Shown here one piece after another: positions 59,833 through 64,000 of a DNA stretch of 64,000 nucleotides (within the stretch, counting starts at the first letter, position 1; each line of letters opens with the position of its first letter). A model generated the notes under the pieces. That model was not told where the DNA came from and ran no database searches. It saw only the letters and a program-made list of their open reading frames with translations. The stretch spans positions 744,001-808,000 of the forward strand of contig CAXXKC010000002.1 of the NCBI GenBank assembly GCA_963674835.2. The letters run 5' to 3'. This DNA comes from G963674835 sp963674835. Lineage in GTDB: Bacteria > Planctomycetota > Planctomycetia > Pirellulales > Thermoguttaceae. The translations under genes were made by a program, and so were the position numbers.

Positions 59833-61983
59833 ATGGTACGCCGCTACGTCACTATCGCGCTCATCAATCTTGTAGTCGCGGTCTGCGGACAGTCCGAGGG
59901 GACCGCACAAGCCGCCAAGAAGCCCGTATTTCGGGCCGGCGCTGCCGCCGTCGATATCACCCCCACCGAGTTCCCGGTCATCGTCAGCGGCGGGTTCCTC
60001 GAGCGGAAATCCAGTACGCTCCACGATCCGCTGCATGCCCGGTGCCTCGTTCTCGACGACGGAACAACCCGTCTCGCCGTCGTCGTGGTCGACAGTCTAA
60101 TGATGCCTCGCGAATTGATTGACGACGCCAAGGCCCAGGCCGAGAAGACGACGGGTATTCCCGCGGATCGAATGCTGGTAGCCGCCACGCACACGCATTC
60201 GGCACCTTCGGTATGTGGCGCGCTCGGGAGCGGTGTGGACGAACGCTACGCGGCCAAGTTGCCGGCCTGGATTGCTCAGACGATCGAACGGGCAAATCGC
60301 GGCTTGACGCCTGCCCGGATCGGCTGGGCCGCGGTCGCCGATCCGCAACACACGAATTGCCGCCGTTGGATTCGCCGCCCCGACCGCATCGGTACGGACC
60401 CGTTCGGCGACGAGACCGTGCGCGCGATGATGCACCCGGGCTACCAGAATCCCGACTATGTCGGCCCCGCTGGCCCCAAAGACCCGCTCCTGACCGTGCT
60501 CGCCGTACAAACGCCCGAAGGTCGCCCCGTGGCCGTCCTGGCCAACTACTCGATGCACTATTTCGGGTCACAACCCGTGTCGGCCGACTATTACGGTCTG
60601 TTCTGTCAGAAGTTGGCCGATCTGCTCGCGCCGGCGGCCGGCCAAACGCCGCTGGTGACCGTGATGTCGCAGGGTACCAGCGGCGATCTGCACTGGATGG
60701 ACTATAGCCGTCCCGCCACGTCGATCCACATTGACCAATACGCCCAACAAGTCGCCCAGGTGGCGTTCGACGCGTACCGGAAGATCGCCTATCGGGACTG
60801 GGTGCCGCTGGCGATGGCCGAGCGCAAGCTGACCCTCCAACGCCGCGTACCCGATGAGAAGCGGCTCGCTTGGGCCAAGAAGATCATCGCCGAGATGCCA
60901 AGCCCGCTGCCCAGAAATAGGCCCGAAGTCTATGCTCACGAGCAGATCTTCCTTCACGAACAGCCCCAGCGCGAACTGAAGTTGCAGGCCATTCGCGTGG
61001 GGGATCTCGGCATGGTCGCCATGCCTTGCGAGGTGTTCGGTCTGACGGGCCTGAAGATCAAGATCCAAAGCCCCCTCGAGCCGACGATGAATTTCGAGTT
61101 GGCCAACGGTGCCGAAGGCTACATTCCGCCGCCGGAGCAACACAAACTCGGTGGCTACACCACATGGCCGGCTCGCAGCGCGGGCTTGGAAGTCCAGGCT
61201 GAACCGACGATCGTCGCCGCAACGCTCGAACTACTGGAACAGGTGGCTGCACGACCGAGGCGCACGGCCGTCGAACCGCTGGGCATGTACGCCCGGTCGG
61301 TCCTCGCTTCTCGGCCGGTTGCCTACTGGCGGCTAGGCGAAACGGCCGGCCCTCAGGCCGCCGACGCGACGGAACACAACCACCAGGGCGTCTACGAAGA
61401 CGGTGTGGCCTTCGCCCTCGAGGGAATGCCGGATCCGGGAGCTTCGGGCATCGCAGCACATCGAGCCGCCCATTTTGCCGGCGGTCGCATGAAGGCCGCC
61501 CTCGCCGGTCTTGGCGACACCTACTCCGTCGAGCTGTGGTTCTCTTGTGGCCTGCCGTCCGATGCGCGAGCAGTGACCGGCTATCTCTTCTCCCGCGGCC
61601 CCGATGGTTCGCCCGACGCCGCCGGCGAGCACCTGGGTATCGGCGGCACTCACAGCCACCAAGGCAAGCTGATCTTTTTTAACGGCAATACACCCAACGA
61701 ACTTCTCGGTGGCACGACCGATATTCAACTGCGAGTGTGGAACTACGCAGTGCTGGTGCGCGAAGGCCGCCGCCTACGTGTCTACCTCAACGGCAAGCGC
61801 AGCCCGGAGATCTCCGGCGAAGCCGCGTCCAATCTTCCGGCCGGCGCCGACCAGGTCTTCGTCGGCGGGCGGAACGATCGACGCTTCAACTTCGAAGGCA
61901 AGGTCGATGAGGTCGCCGTCTATGATCGGGCCCTCTCACCGGAAGAAATCGACCGCCACTACACGACAGCGCGGCCCCGCTAA
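59833..61983 (+). CDS. Neutral ceramidase-like protein with C-terminal LamG domain
   Basis: This 716-residue protein has a signal peptide (about 27 residues) and a neutral/alkaline ceramidase-like N-terminal domain: AGAAAVDITPTEFPVIVSGG, DPLHARCLVLDDGTTRLAVV, then VAATHTHSAPSVCG with the metal-binding His pair. A LamG domain fills about 485-715 (PVAYWRLGETAGPQAADAT and VDEVAVYDRALSPEEI). Members of this family with the LamG tail occur in planctomycetes and may act on glycans or lipids. The ATG at 59833 follows AGGAG. It is divergent from the hydrogenase operon and convergent with the next gene. Confidence 0.72.
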   Translation: MVRRYVTIALINLVVAVCGQSEGTAQAAKKPVFRAGAAAVDITPTEFPVIVSGGFLERKSSTLHDPLHARCLVLDDGTTRLAVVVVDSLMMPRELIDDAKAQAEKTTGIPADRMLVAATHTHSAPSVCGALGSGVDERYAAKLPAWIAQTIERANRGLTPARIGWAAVADPQHTNCRRWIRRPDRIGTDPFGDETVRAMMHPGYQNPDYVGPAGPKDPLLTVLAVQTPEGRPVAVLANYSMHYFGSQPVSADYYGLFCQKLADLLAPAAGQTPLVTVMSQGTSGDLHWMDYSRPATSIHIDQYAQQVAQVAFDAYRKIAYRDWVPLAMAERKLTLQRRVPDEKRLAWAKKIIAEMPSPLPRNRPEVYAHEQIFLHEQPQRELKLQAIRVGDLGMVAMPCEVFGLTGLKIKIQSPLEPTMNFELANGAEGYIPPPEQHKLGGYTTWPARSAGLEVQAEPTIVAATLELLEQVAARPRRTAVEPLGMYARSVLASRPVAYWRLGETAGPQAADATEHNHQGVYEDGVAFALEGMPDPGASGIAAHRAAHFAGGRMKAALAGLGDTYSVELWFSCGLPSDARAVTGYLFSRGPDGSPDAAGEHLGIGGTHSHQGKLIFFNGNTPNELLGGTTDIQLRVWNYAVLVREGRRLRVYLNGKRSPEISGEAASNLPAGADQVFVGGRNDRRFNFEGKVDEVAVYDRALSPEEIDRHYTTARPR

Positions 61984-62026
61984 CTCCCACCCTCCCCTCG
62001 CCCGCGAGCGGGAAAGGGGCCGCACC

Positions 62027-62063
62027 GTGAGGGCGTCTCCCTTTCGAGAGCCCCTGCCCTCAC
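62027..62063. terminator. Stem between convergent genes
   Basis: GTGAGGGC (62027-62034) and GCCCTCAC (62056-62063) form an 8-bp stem with an inner TCTC/GAGA pair. It overlaps the stop codon of the minus-strand gene and may act as a two-way terminator. Confidence 0.45.
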
Positions 62064-64000
62064 CACGCAATCTCATACACCTGAAACCCAAATCGCTTCG
62101 ACTGATCCTCGATCACGCTGCCATCGAGCTTCGGTTGCGTGTCGGCAAGCAGCCCTTGGACCTGCTTGGGCGTCTTCGGCAGCTTGAAGCGGACCGCACC
62201 CTCGCCATCACCATCGTTGACAGCGAAGAGGTAAAGCTTGCCGTCCTTGGCGCGAGCGGTCCAATGGAGCCAGCCGGGCGTCTCCGCCGAAACGGTCAGT
62301 GCCGGATCGACCGACAACAACAGCGGTGCGAAGCGGTCGATTTCCTCCACGATCTTCGTTAGCCGCTCCCACTGTGTGTTGAATGGCACGTCTGGGTTGC
62401 GGTGAATATCGGACCACGAATAGAACACCAGCCCGCTGGCCCCCTCCGTAATGCACTGCCACGCCATGCTCCGCATTTCCTCGGCCGTGGGTGTGCGATA
62501 CTCGGGCTTCGGTGCATCCTTGTGATAGTTCACCCAGTTAAACACCTGGGGCACTTGCCACAACGGCCGCGCTCCACACACCTGCCGGCGAGTTTCCACG
62601 GTCCATGCGGCGGCATTCGACGCCGGTTGACGTCCGATCGGATACGGATCAGTGCCGATCACATCGAAGCTGTTGATGTAGTCGCCGACGTCCGAGGGGT
62701 GGCAAAGCACGACCCACGTCGGATGATCCGGATCTTCCTCGGCCACCCAGCGCTGGTGGGCGTTGAGTTGCTCTATGTAGGTCTCTGGCAATTCATCGTT
62801 CAAATACCATGCCAACAGCGCCGGATGATTGCGGAACCGGCGTACGCGATCGCGGACCTTCGGCTCCTCGTCGGCCTTCGAACGGATGTCCGCCGGACAG
62901 TAGTGCGAACCATAATACCAGTCCTTGATCGAGTAGATCACCTTCAGCCCATAACGCTGGGCCAGGTCCATTTGCTCCGGTTTCGGCGAACCGTACGGCA
63001 TCAGGCAGTTGAACTTGCTCTTGGAGTACACTTTCAAATCGTCTTCATTGATGCCGCCCCAGTACATGCCCAAGGGAAAGAACGGCTTGCCCTCGACAAT
63101 GACTCGATCGTGTGAATCGATGGTGCACTTGGGGCGGAAGTCGTCCGGCACACGCCGCAAGACGTGCGAAACCGTTTGCATCTCCTGCCCGTCGGGCCCG
63201 AGAAGCTGAAGCGTCAACTGGTACATGCCGGGCGTGAGCTTGTCGACCGGATATGCCAGTTCCGTCTCGTTGCCCTTGGCGAACAGGGCTCGCTCAACGA
63301 TCGGCGGGCCGGCCGGCTGCCCACTCAGCGGCACCGCGTGGCCCGAATCATCGGTCAGTTGCATGGCCACGCTGAGTTGTTCCGCCCTCAGATCGTAGTC
63401 CAACAGGTTGATCGCCAGGTGAACGCGCACCTTGTCCGGCCCCTCGGACGTAATCCGTCCACGATACCGCGGCGCGAGGACCACCGAACGCATGGGCTTC
63501 TCGATCACGCGAACCACTTCCACATCGTCGAACCAAGCCGTGCCGGTCATCCTGTTTCGTGCGTAACAGGCCAAGCCAAACGAACGGGCCTCCTTGGGAA
63601 CCCGAGCGCACGCTTCCACGTGCTTCCAGTCGCTGGTGCGCCGCGGGCCGCCCGGGTAAATGCCACCCATGTGTTTGCCCGTCGCGTCCGACCATTCCAG
63701 GCATATCGTGGCGCCGCTCTCCTGGCCCTGCAAATCCTCAGTCTTGACCCAGGCGCTGATGCGGTACTTCTGGCCGGGAATGAGGTTCAATTTCTGCGTG
63801 GCCAGGCGGTAGCGATTGGCGTCGGCATTCACGTACTTCAGCGAGACGGCGCCCGAATGGGCCACATCCCGGCAGATGCTGTACACGCTCGTATCGCCCG
63901 ACCAGGAAGCCGGCAGTCGCGCGTCGGCCGGTGATTGCTCAAACGACGGATTCTTCACCAAGTTGGGTCCAACCACCGTGTCCTCGGCACGGGCCGACAC
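62060..64000 (-). CDS. Secreted TIM-barrel glycosidase-like protein with N-terminal carbohydrate-binding domain (partial)
   Basis: The 5-prime end is cut by the window; 646 residues are visible. The first residues (ARAEDTVVG) look like the end of a signal peptide. A CBM4/9-like sandwich follows (LVKNPSFEQSPADARLPASW), then a beta domain, and a TIM barrel from about 305 that includes FPLGMYWGGINEDDL, the acid pair in LAWYLNDELPETYIEQ near residue 393 and YSWSDIHRNPDVPF near 525. The barrel resembles GH2/GH5-like glycosidases of planctomycetes. The substrate is unknown. Confidence 0.68.
   Translation of the reverse strand: MSARAEDTVVGPNLVKNPSFEQSPADARLPASWSGDTSVYSICRDVAHSGAVSLKYVNADANRYRLATQKLNLIPGQKYRISAWVKTEDLQGQESGATICLEWSDATGKHMGGIYPGGPRRTSDWKHVEACARVPKEARSFGLACYARNRMTGTAWFDDVEVVRVIEKPMRSVVLAPRYRGRITSEGPDKVRVHLAINLLDYDLRAEQLSVAMQLTDDSGHAVPLSGQPAGPPIVERALFAKGNETELAYPVDKLTPGMYQLTLQLLGPDGQEMQTVSHVLRRVPDDFRPKCTIDSHDRVIVEGKPFFPLGMYWGGINEDDLKVYSKSKFNCLMPYGSPKPEQMDLAQRYGLKVIYSIKDWYYGSHYCPADIRSKADEEPKVRDRVRRFRNHPALLAWYLNDELPETYIEQLNAHQRWVAEEDPDHPTWVVLCHPSDVGDYINSFDVIGTDPYPIGRQPASNAAAWTVETRRQVCGARPLWQVPQVFNWVNYHKDAPKPEYRTPTAEEMRSMAWQCITEGASGLVFYSWSDIHRNPDVPFNTQWERLTKIVEEIDRFAPLLLSVDPALTVSAETPGWLHWTARAKDGKLYLFAVNDGDGEGAVRFKLPKTPKQVQGLLADTQPKLDGSVIEDQSKRFGFQVYEIAW

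Noticed and set aside
1..64000. Insertion sequences, prophage or plasmid genes
   Set aside because: I found no transposase, integrase, phage structural or replication gene among the supported frames.

Overview
The window looks like chromosome of a member of the Planctomycetota, probably from the Pirellulales side of the phylum. I infer this from several family hallmarks seen together: a DUF1559 pseudopilin-like protein paired with a small carboxypeptidase-regulatory-like lipoprotein, ExbB/ExbD genes one of which carries an N-terminal zinc ribbon, many secreted sulfatase, LamG and glycosidase proteins, and a bacterial microcompartment (BMC) operon of the Planctomycetes/Verrucomicrobia (PVM) type. 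GC content is high. I saw no rRNA, tRNA, CRISPR array, phage gene or transposase.

Layout. 1-3280: a sugar-porter permease followed by a secreted GH67-N-like hydrolase cut by the window edge. 3309-5041: a TolQ/ExbD/ExbD energy-transducing operon. 5433-13854: secreted carbohydrate-active proteins, including a GH29 alpha-L-fucosidase and a GHL10-type hydrolase, with a TetR regulator and a DUF4405 membrane protein. 13985-16816: a second, paralogous TetR, then the lipoprotein and DUF1559 pair. 17082-27985: further secreted proteins (DUF4838 type, alpha/alpha barrel, a propeller-barrel fusion, two sialidase-like proteins) and an FGGY sugar kinase. 28110-33806: an oxidoreductase, a class V aminotransferase, a sulfatase, an HD protein and a DUF2007 protein. 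33807-34394: repeats only. 34395-41953: the BMC operon on the minus strand. 42358-49841: a secreted propeller hydrolase, infA, small membrane proteins, purN and a eukaryote-type ileS. 50069-55344: purine nucleoside phosphorylase, an acidic protein, a K+ channel, argJ and argC. 55873-59593: a trimeric NAD-linked [FeFe]-hydrogenase. 59833-64000: a ceramidase-like/LamG protein and a secreted TIM-barrel protein cut by the edge.

How the parts fit. The secreted enzymes (fucosidase, sulfatase, sialidase-like and GH67-N/DUF4838 proteins) would release deoxy and other sugars from sulfated or fucosylated polysaccharides. In the BMC operon a class II aldolase would split a deoxysugar phosphate, releasing lactaldehyde inside the shell. 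A CoA-acylating aldehyde dehydrogenase, PduL and acetate kinase would turn the aldehyde into acyl-CoA, acyl phosphate, free acid and ATP. A DeoR protein encoded first in the operon probably represses it, and operator-like repeats spaced by multiples of 22 bp overlap its likely promoter. The operon has no kinase or alcohol dehydrogenase. The FGGY kinase near 24 kb and the hydrogenase near 57 kb are candidates, by inference only, for sugar phosphorylation and disposal of excess reductant. The hydrogenase suggests at least a facultatively fermentative life.

The observations most worth following up are four: a catalytically degenerate RpiB-like protein with a targeting helix in the BMC operon; a pair of identical 140-bp elements with terminal inverted repeats nested in a larger palindrome beside that operon; a three-copy dispersed intergenic repeat; and a likely small RNA with a near-perfect terminator at 51708-51815.
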